From: Gracilaria gracilis
Taxonomy: Eukaryota > Rhodophyta > Florideophyceae > Gracilariales > Gracilariaceae
Direction: 5' to 3'
DNA: 64,000 bases
Assembly: GCA_030374805.1 (NCBI GenBank)
Contig: JARGSG010000085.1
Coordinates: 1-64,000, forward strand
Position numbers and translations under genes: made by a program. This document shows positions 1 to 12,338 of the stretch, piece after piece; within the stretch, counting starts at the first letter, position 1; each line of letters opens with the position of its first letter. The notes under the pieces are model-generated. The model was given only the letters and a program-made list of their open reading frames with translations, had not been told where the DNA came from and ran no database searches.

Positions 1-2603
1 TTGACTATGGTGAGTCGAGCCTGACGGAGGGCGGGGGAGTTGTCAGTGAGTTGTAGGACTTCGAGAGAGAGGGTGATGAAGAATGGGAGGGCGTCTCTTC
101 CGAATTGTGCAAGAATGGATAGGGTATCGGGGGGGAAGAGGTCTTGAAGAGATTTGTGAGGGAGGTGAGGATTGGAGCGAATGAATTTGTGGGCAGTGAT
201 TAGGTCAGCGAAGGAGATGTGTTTGCCATCATGGACGAAACCGGGTCCTCGGTATTGGAGGGGGGAAGCGAGGCCAGGGGAGGAGAAGGTGATGGAAGGG
301 TTTGTGGAGACGGGATTCCAGTCCTTGACGGCGTTGGAGCGGTAGATGGCACGAATGGTTTCTTGATGTGCGGTGGACCTGCGCTTTGAGGTTTTGGAGT
401 AGTGGGACTTGAAGAGGGTGTGGGCGTGCTCGAATATGCAGGCATCATTGAAGTGGAGGCCTCCGAAGCGGCGAATGTCCTCGACAATGTGGTCGAGGAG
501 GTGGAACTTGAGGGTTCCGAGGCTGGAAGTGTGGTGGGGGCCCAGGACGAGTACGGCTGTGCGCTTGAAGGAGCGGATTTGGTTGTGGAGGTCGGTGAGG
601 GGGGCGTCGGTCCATTCGGTGAAGGTGTTGTATCGCATGGAGGCGATGAGAAGGTCTGAGTACTTGGAGAAGACGGAAGTGATGGGAGCTGAATCGAATT
701 CGTCACAGCATCGGTCGAAGAAGGCGCCGATGAAGAGCAAGACCATGTCGAGTGCGCGGTAGTCTTTTGCTTCGAGCATACCACGCAAGCCGTCGGTAGT
801 GAAGAAACCGTTGAGAGTTTGACCGTTGTCGGAAGTGGAGAAGTCGATGTGGAGCCTGTTTGCGAGGGAGTGCTTTTCGATGGCGGAGAGGATGGTGTTT
901 GAATGTTTGAGGATAGAAGTGCGGACGGAGTTGAACGGGCGACGGGACTTCGAGGAACGGGGGGTGGCGAAGAGTGCTTCTGAGCGGAGTCTCTCGATGG
1001 CGGCGAGCTTGATGAGCTTGGAGACGCCGAGGTGGAAGTTGTGAAGTGGTTCGAAGGTGAAGATGTTGTAAGGGCAGAGGAGTGGGGTGATGTTGAGAAG
1101 AGTGTAGGATTCGAAGAGGGAGGAGTACTTTGCGAGGGAGAGGGAGTGGAGGGCTTCAAGGGCTTTTTCCTTTGTGTTGCGGGAGATTCTGGGCTTACGA
1201 GCAAGGAGAGCCTCTTGTGATTGTTGGAGGAGAGTGGAGTGTGATTTGCGTGCGGCGAGGGTCTGGTGCTGAGTTCGGAGGAAAGGGGATTGAATGTGTA
1301 GGGGGAGGTCTGTGCGAGAGACGGTGCATCTATGACAAGGGTGTTGGGAGTGGGTTCCGTGGGAGATGGCGAGGAAGTCTTTTGCTTCGGGGATGTCGGC
1401 GCAGTAGCTGGAAATGATTGGGTGACAGTGGCGGAGAACGCCATGGGCGTCACGGAAGGGGAAGCCGTTGAGACCGGAGGAGAGGAAAGGGCCGAGGAGG
1501 TTGGAGATGGCGAGCTGAATGAGTTCCATTTTGGTGTGGCCGGGGATGTGAGAGGAGGTTTGAGGGATGGAGTCGTGGTCTTGGGAGGGGTTGGTTGCGA
1601 GGAAGGAGGTTGGCAAGTATCCGAGAAGAGTGAGGTGTTCGGTGATGCACTTGCGACGGAAGGCATCGGAGAAGTTGAGAAGGGTGATGTGAAGGGGGTG
1701 GGAGGTGATGGAAGAGGATTTGAGGGAGATGGAGGAGTTGTCGGAGTAGATTTGGACCAAGCCGATGAAGGAGTCGAAACCGGTGGAGTCGGGGGTGTGC
1801 AAGATGCAGGAGTCGTCGGAGAAGTGCATGATTGCAGCTTTGAGAGCGGTGACTGCTTCTTTTCAGAGGGTGGAGGCCATGGGGTGGGCGAAAGCGGGAG
1901 AGCTGGAAGGTGTTTTGTGGGAGACGGGGTGGAAGAAGGTGTTGTGGAAGTGTGCGAGGGCGAGTTGTTGTTTGAGGACCTGGATGGGGTCCTTTCGGAG
2001 GATGGTGGTGGAGAAGAGCTGCTGTGGGTCGGAGAGTGTGGTGAAAGCGAAGCCGATGTTTCTGACTCGGTGTTGGAAGAGGTCTGTTTGAAGTTTGAGA
2101 CACTGGGTGGTGGAGGAGACGGCGTTGTGGAAAGCGGATTTGGAGAAGGCGGGGTTGTGGAGGAGGGAGATGAGTTCGTCAGCCTTTCGGAGGCCGAGGG
2201 AGGAGGCGATGGAAGAGATGTAGAGGACCATGCGTTCGAGGTAGGGGTTGTTGAGGAGGGGGAAGGAAGGGGAAGGGAGGGGGAGTAGGGGAGGGGGAGA
2301 TGGAGCAGAAGGGAGTGGTGGCGATGTGGTAGGCGTCCTGGGTGTGGAGGGAGAGAGAGAGTTGCTGTCGTCGTCTGCGATGGGGACGTTGTCGGAAGGG
2401 CGGTTTGTGGGAGGGGGAGGTGTATGGAGGTGGGGGGTAGACTTGTGACACTTGATGCGTAGGGGGAAGTGGGGGAGGCCTCCGCCTGCGTAGAGGAAAC
2501 GCTTGTTGGGGTTGAGGCGATTGGGGCATCTCCTCTAGTGCCTTTGGATGGCGGGAATGGTGCGGGCGAAGAAGGAGCAGCCTTCAAAGCAGCATTTGGG
2601 CAT
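1..2603 (-). pseudogene. CACTA/Plavaka-like transposase, decayed, runs off left edge
   Basis: On the minus strand, one frame starting at the ATG at 2603 stays readable for about 865 codons to the window edge, with only two in-frame stops (plus-strand 2535-2537 and 1863-1865). It opens with a C2H2-like finger (MPKCCFEGCSFFARTIPAIQRH up to the first stop), then a Pro/Ser-rich linker, then a large folded region. Two landmarks recall Plavaka/KDZ transposases: an ADIPEAKDF stretch followed by HPCHRC (about 1350-1420), and KFHLLDHIVEDIRRFG (about 470-520). Plavaka proteins are RNase H-fold DNA transposases of the CACTA group; the subfamily call is from memory of these motifs. A longer 841-codon ORF in another frame of the same strand (200-2725) is a codon-bias shadow made of Ser, Pro and Thr. 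No terminal inverted repeats were seen; the 3' part lies outside the window. Confidence 0.6.
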
Positions 2604-3169
2604 GGCGGGGAAGGTTGGGGGGGTGTTGGAGAGGATTGGGGGTACCTAGCGGGGAGCGTAATAAGGCGCAGGGACGGTGGGACAGAGTGGTGGGGATGAT
2701 TGCACGTGATTCGAAGGCGTTTCATATATGTAGTATACGAATGCCTGATGTGAAAGGTGTTGAATAGTGAACCGATCTCCTCAAACTGAAAAGGTATTCG
2801 ATCTATTTGTATACTCCTATTCCAATTCGATAAACAGCTGTTTAAGTTTCTATCTAAGTGTCTATCTCGCTACTCGCCCCCGCATACATGAACGTAGGTG
2901 ACACTAACACACTTACATTGTGCTGCGAAACAACCATAAACGAAAGAAGTATGCTGGTTTCCCTTCCATCCAAACTAGAAAAGATGGAAACAATTTGGAA
3001 TAATTCTCTCGAAAAAAACTAGCACAAGTGGAAAGGTGGGAATATGTTCGGAAATTAACACTTCCAAATTTGGATAAATTCACCAGTTTTTCGTTCGTTT
3101 TAATTCGGTCATTTTTGACCGCCAAACTAGCATTCCGATAACACCGACGTACTGTAGTACATACCTGAT
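2604..3169. other. Intergenic, no gene seen
   Basis: AT-richer sequence between the Plavaka-like pseudogene and the Gypsy remnant. It has only short ORFs on both strands with no recognisable motif. It may hold the 5' end of the transposon on its left, but I could not identify a terminal repeat. Confidence 0.4.
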
Positions 3170-3886
3170 ATGAAAAAGCACCACAAGCTCTTGCCAATAG
3201 CGGATGGACCTTTCAAGGTGATTTCTGTTAAGAATAGCACTGTCCTGGTGGACATGGGTGGCACAAACGAACGTCTTTCGAGCGATCGCGTTGTCCTGGC
3301 CCCACCACCCTCACCTGAGATAGTCTCCCAGAATGCAAGTTCCCCAACAACAGGTTCAGCAACTATTGTGGCACAACGTCCTGTTGTATTGCCACACCCT
3401 ACTCGGGGCCTCTCAGATATACCCAGTTTCCCGGAATCCCCGGCACTGGCGGATACTCAATTTCTTCGGGACCTTACCTCTACTTCCTCCCCGGTGGCAG
3501 GGATAGTCACCCGCCGCGCTAGAATGCCAACGCACTTCCACGCTGCTCCGTCTAAGGAGTGGGAGGAGGAAATTCGCTCAAATAGAGATTTATGGCCGTG
3601 GCAACGGGATACGTACAGTGTAACACCAGTTGGTACAGCAGAGTAACCACCGCTCGCGCGCGGCGACATGCAAAATAGTCTCCGAACCATGCCGGTGTTA
3701 CTACCAGACCAGCGTCGGTCGAAGAATCGCCCGCTGAAGTGTTTAACCAGTCTTACGCCTGCCGCACACGTAGAACGCAACGCCACAGTCGAGCAAGCAA
3801 CGCTGGTCAAAACCGATCACAACCCCTTGGGGAACGTCGCGAAGGAACTGTTAGTGACGCACTCTATCGAGGAGGACGTTGCGGCA
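3170..3886 (+). mobile_element. Ty3/Gypsy-type integrase C-terminal remnant
   Basis: The plus-strand ORF 3170-3646 (158 codons) begins HKLLPIADGPFKVISV, the GPY/F-type module at the C-terminal end of Gypsy integrases, followed by a short beta-rich stretch (NERLSSDRVVLAP) and a Pro/Ser-rich tail. A second short ORF in the same frame reaches the Copia insertion point at 3886. No reverse transcriptase or LTR of this element is visible here, so it is a broken fossil. The Copia element to its right inserted into or beside it. Confidence 0.5.
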
Positions 3887-3891
3887 TAGAA
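3887..3891. repeat. Target-site duplication TAGAA, left
   Basis: The five bases TAGAA directly precede the left LTR. The same five bases directly follow the right LTR at 10671-10675. This is the normal size for Copia integration. Confidence 0.85.
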
Positions 3892-4156
3892 TGTCACTCC
3901 AAAAGGAGAGGTGAAGAAAAGGGGCCTGAGAAGGCAGAAATGGAGGTGGTGCTAGGAGCAGAAATATGAGATGATATGTTATATGAGTCGTGCCTCTACA
4001 AATGAAGATGGGAAGGTCTATGCAGCTTAAGTATAGGGTCAGGTCCGACCCCTCCTAACCAAAGGTAAGACCCTCCTGACCGGTTGGTCCGATGACCCTC
4101 CAATGTGCTAGTCGCTAGCGGAGGACATGCATCTGACACGTGCTGTCGGGTCAACA
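3892..4156 (-). repeat. Copia 3' LTR
   Basis: 265-bp direct repeat of 10406-10670. It begins TGTCACTCC and ends GGGTCAACA on the plus strand, keeping TG...CA ends. It lies next to the polypurine tract at about 4157-4170. Confidence 0.9.
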
Positions 4157-4397
4157 CTCACTCTTTTCCAATAAACCAAGTCGCTCGCTACTCAATAGCG
4201 TGGTGAGTGGAGGGGCCATCGCATTTCACGTCTTCCGCATGAGCAGTTGCGTCGGGGAAGAAACAAGTGCAGTTCTGCGCGCCGGTAGCTCGGGTCTCAT
4301 TGTTGACGTTGCCTGCGTACTCGTCCTTACCATCGTCGGTGTGACAGTATCCAATGTTTGCAAGGTCATGAACGGCGGTAGTTGCGACGTCCATATG

Positions 4398-6067
4398 TTA
4401 TTGGGCCTGGCGTTCAATACGGCTACTCGTGTCATGGTGGAGTAGATCATTCACGAAGACGCTCTCCATATTGCGTATTATCCACTGTTCGACGGGATGC
4501 TTAGCCTTTCCGGACATCATGAGCTGGTTTAGAGCGCGGCAAGGGCGAGGCTTCGTGAGGCTGTCCGCGGGGTTAAATTGCGATCGTATATATCCAATAT
4601 CGGATATGTCTTCTCGTTTGTAGGCTTCCCGCGTGGCACGTACGTCGACCATTAGACGGCGTTCTTTCGTGGTTGTGCCCTTCGTGATGGTGTCGAAGAT
4701 GCTCTTCGAGTCCGTTAGGATGCAGAGCTTGACACTGCGGTTGAGGAGCGTTTCCAAGTCGTGCTTGATCATGAACCCGTGATCAAACGCATCTGCGAAA
4801 GCGTATATCTCAGCTCCTAAGACGGAGCGGACTACACGGCGGCTCTTGTAGCTACGGTACGTGATGACATTGCAATTGTCGTTCTTGTCTGCAAGACAGA
4901 TGATGTAGCCCAGCTGCGAAGTTTGGTCATGATTATTGACAAAGGCGCCATCTCCATAGCAGCGAACGTAGAGGGAATCACGATCCAGGCGGCTGTGTCG
5001 TAGGAAAAGCTGCGGTGTGTTCTGAAGGTACTTCATAGTCTTGTTCAGCTGGAGGATATGAGCCGGTTTGAATAACTCCTCAGTTATCTGTGTCAATTGT
5101 GCGGTAGAGCACATTACGTCTGGACGGGAATAGCCAGTCCAATTGCACTTCATTAATGTAGACTTGAAGAGCTTGAAAGTTGCTTCGATAGGTATAATAC
5201 GCAGATTGCGGATCCGTGGGACTTGGTGCATGATAAATGACGACGAGAGCTTGCGTATATGTATTCCCGCGAAATGAAAATTGTCGACAACTGGCGGTTT
5301 CGTGTCGAAGCGCTGGTTGGCTTTGTCGACAATTCCGAAGAACTCGTCGTTTCCGGCTTGGAGGCAATCGTCGACGTACACGGAAATGAGGCCGAGTAGC
5401 TTTCCGACTGCGTCAAAACGCCAAAAGAGCGCCTGATCTTCTGTTGTGGGCGTCATTTGCAGGTCTTTCTGCACATGGCTGAGGAAAGTGAATCCCCAGA
5501 AGTCACCTGCTTCAGACATTCCGTAAATTGGACGGATTAGCTTCAGGAGTTCGTGATGTGATAAGTTGAGTTCGGCAGGAGGGCGGAGGTAAACGTTCCT
5601 TGCCAGTTCGATGGGGTTTTGAATGTAGGCCTGTTTTATATCGACTGAGCGGACTTGGAAGTCGAATGCCAGCGCGAGCGAGAAGAGTAGTCTGATGGAT
5701 TGAATGGCTACTGGTCTGCTGTCATGGACGATGACCGATTTCTCTTTGTCCATGTGGCCCTGGGCGATCAGTCTTGCTTTGTATATCGGTTTGTCCGTTT
5801 CGGTGTCTTTGATGGTGAGTACCCAGCGTGTGCCAAGTATGTTGGGTGGTATGCCTAATTCTGGTATTCCATGTCGACGTCTTGCCGTTTGATTACTTTC
5901 CATAGTTTCCTATTCTTTAGTCCATCAATTTCCTTCTTTCTGGCGATATTCCAGACGGGCCAACGCTCACGGGGATCGCCGATAAGAAGTATATCGGTAA
6001 CGTAAATGCGTGCGGGCGATGCGTGTGAATGAGCATCGGGTGTTGTGAACTGCCGAAATTGGCTCAT
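4398..6067 (-). pseudogene. Copia reverse transcriptase and RNase H region
   Basis: The region encodes a Copia-type reverse transcriptase, with recognisable blocks LGTRWVLTIK (start of the palm), SLALAFDFQVRSVDIKQAY and the catalytic strand LISVYVDDCL. RNase H follows, with CILTDSKSIFDTI and a terminal LTKP-type block. The preceding segment RWPVWNIARKKEIDGL is the usual lead-in to a Copia reverse transcriptase. It copies element RNA to DNA in the virus-like particle. It is part of the broken element at 3892-10670. Confidence 0.85.
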
Positions 6068-6175
6068 GAACCGATGAATTAGATGATTGTTTGAGAATGC
6101 TGCGTTGGGTATGCATTGTGCAACGTCATGCTGAGCGGCCTTGCCATTCCAATTGATGAACAGTTGCTTATCGTT

Positions 6176-7760
6176 CTATTTTAGGACCTTAAAGGGACCG
6201 TGAAAGCGTTTAGTGTCCTCTCTGTAGACACAAATGAAGTCTTCTGGTTCATATACGTAGGTTACGGCTTCGGGAGTTTGGGCGCGGAGGGCTTGCTGGA
6301 CGCGCATTTGCGCGACAATGGTCGCATACTCCTGACGGGCCGTTTCTAGTGCTCTGAATCGTTTCCGGTTAGTAGGTAACGATGATTTGATTCCGGGGAA
6401 GCGGGGAAGTGTACCAAATACTAACAGTGATGGAACGAGTCCGTCGGGTCCCATGGTATCGTTAATGGCTTTGAGAGGCAAACGAAGTCTGGTTATCCTG
6501 TTGAGAGTAGGATGATCGACCGTGATCTTGTGATACACATTTCTTAGTGGGGCGTGATAATGTGCGACTGGGTACCGCTGTATATTAGGTCAATGCCTAA
6601 TTCATGTGCATTGGATTGCCATGCCATTGATACGAATGCTGATCCTCTATCCGAACGTTGTCTGTTGGGAGCGCCAATATATACCGTTATCCAACAGGCG
6701 ATGAAGGCCTGCCAGATGGCCTCAGAGGATTCGCTCTGTAGGAACACGGCGTTCGAGAAACCTGTATCCATGTCTACAACGTGGAGAACCGGATGTTTCT
6801 TTCCTTGGTCTTGAACATACATCAGATCTAGTGATACTTCATTGTTGAAGAAAATCTCATCTGGAGGTAGGCAGGCTTTGAAGCGCAGTGGTCGATGCCG
6901 AAAAGTTTGGCATGTGGCACATGCTTGCGATATGTCGTCCAACAATCTGCTGGTATCTTTCGAGAGTCTCGGGGTTCTGGGTCGCTGTAGCTCATTGAAT
7001 AGCTTCTGGGCTGACGGGTGGTAGAAACTTAGGTGCATCGTACGTAGTTCAGATAGAGTAAATGGGCTGTAAGATACGGCCAAGATTGAGTGCGCCTTTC
7101 CTGGTTGCCATCTGTAGAAGAGATGGCCATTGTGTTCCGCCAAACGGATTACCCAGTCTTCTTTCTTGCTTGATAGCAAATTGTCAGCCCTGTCGACGAT
7201 TGTAGAGTGTTTTTTGCTTAGAGGGAAGCCGAAGAAAAATGGAATTGGCGCATCTACGACGTCAATTGAAACGATGATGGATTTGCTTGTTGGCGTTGGC
7301 ATGTTGATAGTAATAAGCCCAAGAAAGGACTGGATGCTGTTGCCGAAACGAAAAGATTCTGAATTCTGACTGAGATGTAGTGTTTCATTCTGATCTTCGA
7401 CATAGTTCGTGGCTTCTTGGAGGCCAATGATGGATTTGGCTGCTCCCGAATCGATGCATGCACCGAGAAAACGTTGTCCTTGTGGACGTGGTTGAGCGAA
7501 GTATAACTCAAAGTTCCCGGGTATGCGTGGGAGGTTCGGTTCCTTACTGTCTTACGTATCAAGTATGGGTTTGGGTGACACTGCTGTGGTCGCTGCATCT
7601 GGTTTGGTTTCGGCAGTGTAGACAGGGTTGCTTTCTGGTTTTGCTGGTGCAGTTGAATTGACCTCTTTGTGATGTTGCCCTGTTTGTTGGGGGTGATCAA
7701 TGGATGTAACGTTGCTGGTTTGTATAGGTGTCGTGTACAATAGCGATGATACGGCTTCAT
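6176..7760 (-). pseudogene. Copia protease, GAG-pre-integrase and integrase region
   Basis: From right to left this holds a retropepsin-like DSGA site (about 7450-7470), a GAG-pre-integrase segment with HLSFYHPSAQKLF and a CATC half of the zinc-binding site, then an integrase core with SLDLMYVQDQ and RQRSDRGSAFVS. The integrase tail carries a GPFKVL motif near 6180. This order is normal for Copia. It is broken. Confidence 0.8.
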
Positions 7761-7817
7761 TCAGGTCATCCGGTGGTTGCCTATTTTGGGAGATAGGTCG
7801 GCAATTCCAATCTCCTT

Positions 7818-10378
7818 CTAAAAATCCGAATTATCGGGATTCATTGCGTATGAATTGGTACTTTCATTAATAAAATTGATGTAGTTAGTTCCATGGGAAT
7901 GCGCATTTGTGGCGGACGGCGGTTGAGAGCCATCGGTTGTGCTTTCGAGTAGTTTCTCGATACGATCTAAGTCGTTGTCGGTTTCGTCGATGGCTTTAAC
8001 ATTGAAGATCACGTTGTCGTCTACTGTTGAATCGTCTGAGTCTGAGTCGTAAGATACAGCCATGGAACGTACCAAGGTTCGTAGATTTTGGAAGTTGGTT
8101 TCATTGTCGCCGCTTGTGTTTGTTTTTGCAAACAGGGTATCAAACGATCTCTTTCCGCGATGCTTGTGTGGACAGTTTCTCTTCCAGTGACTGGGATTGC
8201 CGCATATGAAACATCCTTTGTTTCGCTGCGTGTTTCGTGTGAAACGACGCTTGTTTTTGTGTGGTCTATTGAAGCGGGATTGTACTGGTTTTCCATAACG
8301 CGGGTTGGTATAGAGTATATCGGGGGGTGTCTCTATGTTTCCAGTCAACTCGGAAGTATTTCACTGCTTCTTTAACCAGATACAATGCTTCTGGATCCTG
8401 TTTGTGAGTGCGCGATACAGGAGGCTGTACGTGTTCACGTTTTGGATTGGGCCTTCGGTGTCTGGTCTTGCCCATTCTTGGTCGCTCATGGCGTTGAGAA
8501 GCGTTTGCCGCTTGTATACATCGGTTTGAAGGGCATGAGGAATGTGTCTGATCTTGGAATTAATTGCTTAGAGCATTAAGCGGAATGCGTCGTCCATGTG
8601 GCGATTACCGTCGAGGAAGTCTGACATTCTATTTGCGCTTAGTTCGTCAAGAACGCGGGTCTGTTGGGTTTGGTCGTGGAATTTCTCTTCCATGAGTTGT
8701 TTGGCGTGAACGTAGCTTGTTGCTTTTGCCTGCACTTCATCGCGAAAGAAGTCCTTCGCGTCATCATCTAACGCACTTGGCATGAAAATGAGTGCGTCGT
8801 TTTCGGTTCCCAATTGCTGAGTGAACACGACATATTCATAGTCGCGAATGAATCTAACCCAGGATTGGTCGGGGCTGTCGGGAAACGTTTTTGTTTTGAA
8901 TACGGTCATCAAGGACTAGGACGCTTTCTGAATGCGGTTGACAAGTGCTTCGTCGGGAAAAAGGCTACTTTGGCGGCGGTTTGCGGAGTCGCGAAGGCTA
9001 TGTGTGATGTTATTGAATGCTGATTGAGTATCCCCACTGTGCTCAAATGCTCTGTTCGTTGGATCTTGCGGCTGATCATTCGATGTGTTGTTGGTGCGGC
9101 CAGGAACTGTTGTCCTTCGTGCAGAATTGAATTGGTGGTTGAACGTGCCTGTCTGAGCTGAGTTGAAGCTGTCTGTGTGTTGTCCTACATTGGCAGAGTG
9201 TTGAGGGTTCTGGTTTTGATTGATTGCATAAAGCTATGCCTTTGTTCTCTGTTGGTGAGTGTATGCAGGATTTTCCCATACATTGGGCTGATGGCGTCCA
9301 TAGTTAGACGTTGTAGTTGGAATTTGCTGAAAACGTCCTGAGTTGTGGTTTCTCATGGCATTATGGTTATTCTGAGGGTGTGCGTTGTGGTAATTCTGAG
9401 GGTAGGCATTGGTATTCGGCGCGGGCTGTTGCCCCGAAGGTTGTCTGAGATCGGCGATCTGGGCTTGAAAATGCTGTTCCATTGTACGCATTCTGGCATC
9501 ATGGTTTTGAGTGAATGTCCTCATTTCAGGGCCTTACTGGATTGAGATATATTCTAGGCGGTTGGTTAAAGCGCTGATTGCAGCCAGGATTGTTTTATCC
9601 GGCTGTCCCGTTGACTGCATATGTGCAGTAGGTTGGTGCGCCATGTCCACTGGGCTGGTTAGTGGTTCCGGAACTCCGTGTAATTGGGGAAGCTGAGTCG
9701 CTTTCTGCACGAGTGACGGTGCTATCGATTTGTGTGCAGCATTAATGTTGCCTGAAGGGTTGTTCGTCGGAAAGACGTTAGGAGTGTGAAGATTTCTTGG
9801 TTACGGGGGTCAATTTGTGATGATTCGGGTGCATGGTATTCACTGAAATTATCCTGAGTGCCGTCACTGGTCATTGGTTGATTACCATGCGGGTGATCGG
9901 TCTTGTTCTTAACAATATCTTCAATAATGCGAAGGTTTTCGGTATACGGTGCTTCATTCCAGAGGAGCTTTGCGATACGTAGAGGATTGTTGCTACCTTT
10001 TTCGACTTTTATCCCGCTATCTTCAAGCTTGAGGATGAGAGCGCGTGTTAAGTTGTACTCTTTCGCTATGTGAGGGTGCGAACGTAGTAATGGTGAAAGA
10101 CCTGCTTGCAGACGTTCTACAAAAACGTCAGGTGCTGGATTATCACAGAGCATATTCCGTATTATGGTCGCATAATACTTAGATGTTTCCGTTTTTAGGA
10201 TCATCTTCGGTAGAAAGAATTTTCTGCCGTCTGAGGACGATGCTTGGTTACCGGTATTCGCGTCCATTCTCGACTGTTCGATTGAATGAATACGGGGTTG
10301 ATTTTCGTCGTCTATCTGGCTGAGTCGATGGAACGATCCCCAGTTAGCCATACAGTGTATAGAATAATAAATCGACAA
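7818..10378 (-). pseudogene. Copia Gag region with zinc knuckle
   Basis: The 5' half of the element holds several Gag-like pieces. One (9722-10378) has an acidic/basic N-terminal part. One (8568-8912) is a capsid-like helical segment containing SWVRFIRDYEYVVFTQQLG. The last (7818-8348) has the CCHC knuckle CFICGNPSHWKRNC in a basic context. Gag packages element RNA. The region is broken in several places. Confidence 0.7.
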
Positions 10379-10405
10379 ACTCTTCTTTCGAGCTTAATTC
10401 ATGAA

Positions 10406-10670
10406 TGTCGCTCCAAAAGGAGAGGTGAAGAAAAGGGGCCTGAGAAGGCAGAAATAGAGGTGGTGCTAGGAGTAGAAATATGAGATGATATGTTATGTGA
10501 GTCGTGCCTCTACTAATGAAGATGGGAGGGTCTATGCAGCTTAAGTATAGGGTCAGGTCCGACCCCTCCTAACCAAAGTTAAGACCCTCCGGACCGGTTG
10601 GTCCGATGACCCTCCGATGCGCTAGTCGCTAGCGGAGGACATGCATCTGACACGTGCTGTCGGGTCAATA
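10406..10670 (-). repeat. Copia 5' LTR
   Basis: 265-bp partner of 3892-4156, about 96% identical by eye. On the minus strand this LTR comes first and would carry the promoter. It is followed by TAGAA at 10671-10675. Confidence 0.9.
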
Positions 10671-10675
10671 TAGAA
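10671..10675. repeat. Target-site duplication TAGAA, right
   Basis: Exact copy of 3887-3891, directly after the right Copia LTR. Confidence 0.85.
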
Positions 10676-11700
10676 GCCCATCTTTGGGAAAGGAACAACT
10701 CACAATGAGGAAAAGAAACCCGATTCGGGAACGCCGCGCACGCGGTATCGCATCCCAAGCGCCTCGGTTGACCCTGTCGTCGCCGCCACTGGCGGTGATA
10801 AACAGATGGCACCGGGCAAGGAACCCGTCAAGAGCGGCACTCGAATATCGAAAGATTCGAAATTTCCACAAGTAATGGGCACAGCGCCAGCTGTACACGC
10901 CCTACACGGGAATAAGCTCACCGACGCCGGTTCACCGAAAATAGCCGTTGGACACAGGGTGCCACGCCAGCAAAGCACGGCGCAGCCGCTGGTACGTACC
11001 CTCCCAAGAGAGGCGGATCGAACAAGGTTTACTGAAAGCTAGCCATTGCTGGAGTCTCGTGCCCGAGCACGGGAGAACGCACCATACGCACCCCATCTCG
11101 TGCCGAGCGGAACACCACCGTCATTCAAAGCGGCGTCTCTGCCACCACCAAGGTGGAAAGACCCACGTGAGCTTGCGATTCGGCATGACTGCCCCGAAAG
11201 TCAAAACTCAATACCCCCGAAAAGTCAGCGCCGACACCATTGCGGTGCACCCTCACACCCTCGTGAGGGACATTTTTGTCCACAATGGAAGTCCTCTAGC
11301 TGAAGTCACTACAACAAGGCTCAGCCGGGATGTCTATGTATAAAAGTACGTAGTCAACCAAATAGTCGGACACTGATATGGTGAGAACGGTATCTCACAA
11401 TACTCCGTCCGTTGGTACGGTTTAACCCCCAAGGAGATATAGATGAACCAATGGAACACCATTTCCGTTCCCCAGTGGTACAGTATCATCGCCGCGCTCG
11501 CAAGGGACTGCCAGGAACTCTGGGTAACGACCAAGTGAGATAATTGGGACCGTGAAAACGGGAGTAAAAAGGAAGAGGATTTGTAAGAAATAGAATGGAA
11601 TACCGTCTAGGACGGGAAGTTTACACAATGTCTCATCATGAAGTCATGGAATAGTACCGCCGGTAGCACCAGAAAAGGACTAGGTAGAGCGTTACTGGTT
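10676..11700. other. Unclassified decayed sequence
   Basis: Right flank of the Copia insertion. It has short ORFs on both strands (for example 10948-11343 plus, 131 codons, basic) but no family motif I recognise. It probably continues the remnant seen left of the Copia element. No gene is claimed. Confidence 0.3.
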
Positions 11701-11774
11701 TGCACGATCACCTTCTTGGGAAGGAGCGCCACCTTCGAAACGGTTTGCAAGGGTGTCCGCTATTGCGGTGACAT

Positions 11775-12338
11775 CTACCGAAGCTTCGGTGAAGCCGAGG
11801 CCAGCTGAAAAAGGCGGACAATGGCCTCACTTTCGTTGAATACATCCGAAGTGGGGCTAGCCGAACCGGCGCTTGCCGTTGGTGTAGTCGGATCATGATC
11901 CTGCTTACTTGCCGCCGCTGGTGCTGGTTGAATACCCTCGGGATCCCACGGGACCCAGTCAATTGGTTTTGCCCGAACGCCCCCATCAGAGGAAACATTC
12001 CCGACCGCTTCGGCTGCTTCTTCTAAGACCACATCCGCTTTATCGGGATCGTTATCCACCATTGGATCTTCATCGTTGTAAGCGTGATAGTAATGGCCCG
12101 AGTCGACATACCCTCGTGAGTGGTCGATGAAAATTTCACGAAGGGCATCATGGAATTCATCCACTTCTTCGCCGTTATTCTCTCGTACTTTCCACGGGCC
12201 AAAGTAAATGAAGTCGCCCGCAACCAAGATATTTATCCCCAAACCAAGGCCAGACCCACCACTACCTTCGTCTCGACGGCCGCTTTGTTTAATGGTAACA
12301 TCGTCCCACCGAACGTCCTCGAGGTACTAGAGTAACTC
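11775..12338 (-). pseudogene. Unrecognised acidic coding remnant
   Basis: The minus-strand frame ending at 11775 is open up to about 12338 and has natural composition: LEDVRWDDVTIKQ, a Gly/Ser linker, then ILVAGDFIYFGPW and an acidic stretch (DEDPMVDNDPDKADVVLEE) before a Ser/Pro-rich tail. An ORF of 156 codons (11775-12242) begins only at a non-ATG codon. Similar readable sequence continues upstream to about 12660 but is interrupted. I do not recognise a family. It could be a retroelement fragment or a dead host gene. Confidence 0.35.

Larger units (their letters stand above)
3892..10670 (-). mobile_element. Ty1/Copia LTR retrotransposon, complete ends, broken inside
   Basis: The element is 6779 bp on the minus strand, bounded by two 265-bp LTRs and a 5-bp TAGAA duplication. 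Domain order from its 5' end (right) is Gag with a zinc knuckle, protease, integrase, reverse transcriptase, RNase H. Integrase before reverse transcriptase is diagnostic of Copia. The coding frame is interrupted several times, so it is a fossil. By my count the two LTRs differ at 11 of 265 positions (about 4%), an old but not ancient insertion. A purine-rich tract (GGAAAAGAGTGAG on the minus strand) abuts the inner edge of the left (3') LTR. I did not identify the primer-binding site. Confidence 0.9.

Noticed and set aside
1332-2288. 318-codon plus-strand Gly/Val/Glu-rich ORF
   Set aside because: Antisense shadow of the same transposase pseudogene.
200-2725. 841-codon minus-strand ORF
   Set aside because: Almost only Ser, Pro and Thr. 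It is the shifted frame of a transposase whose codons end in C; the natural protein is in another frame.
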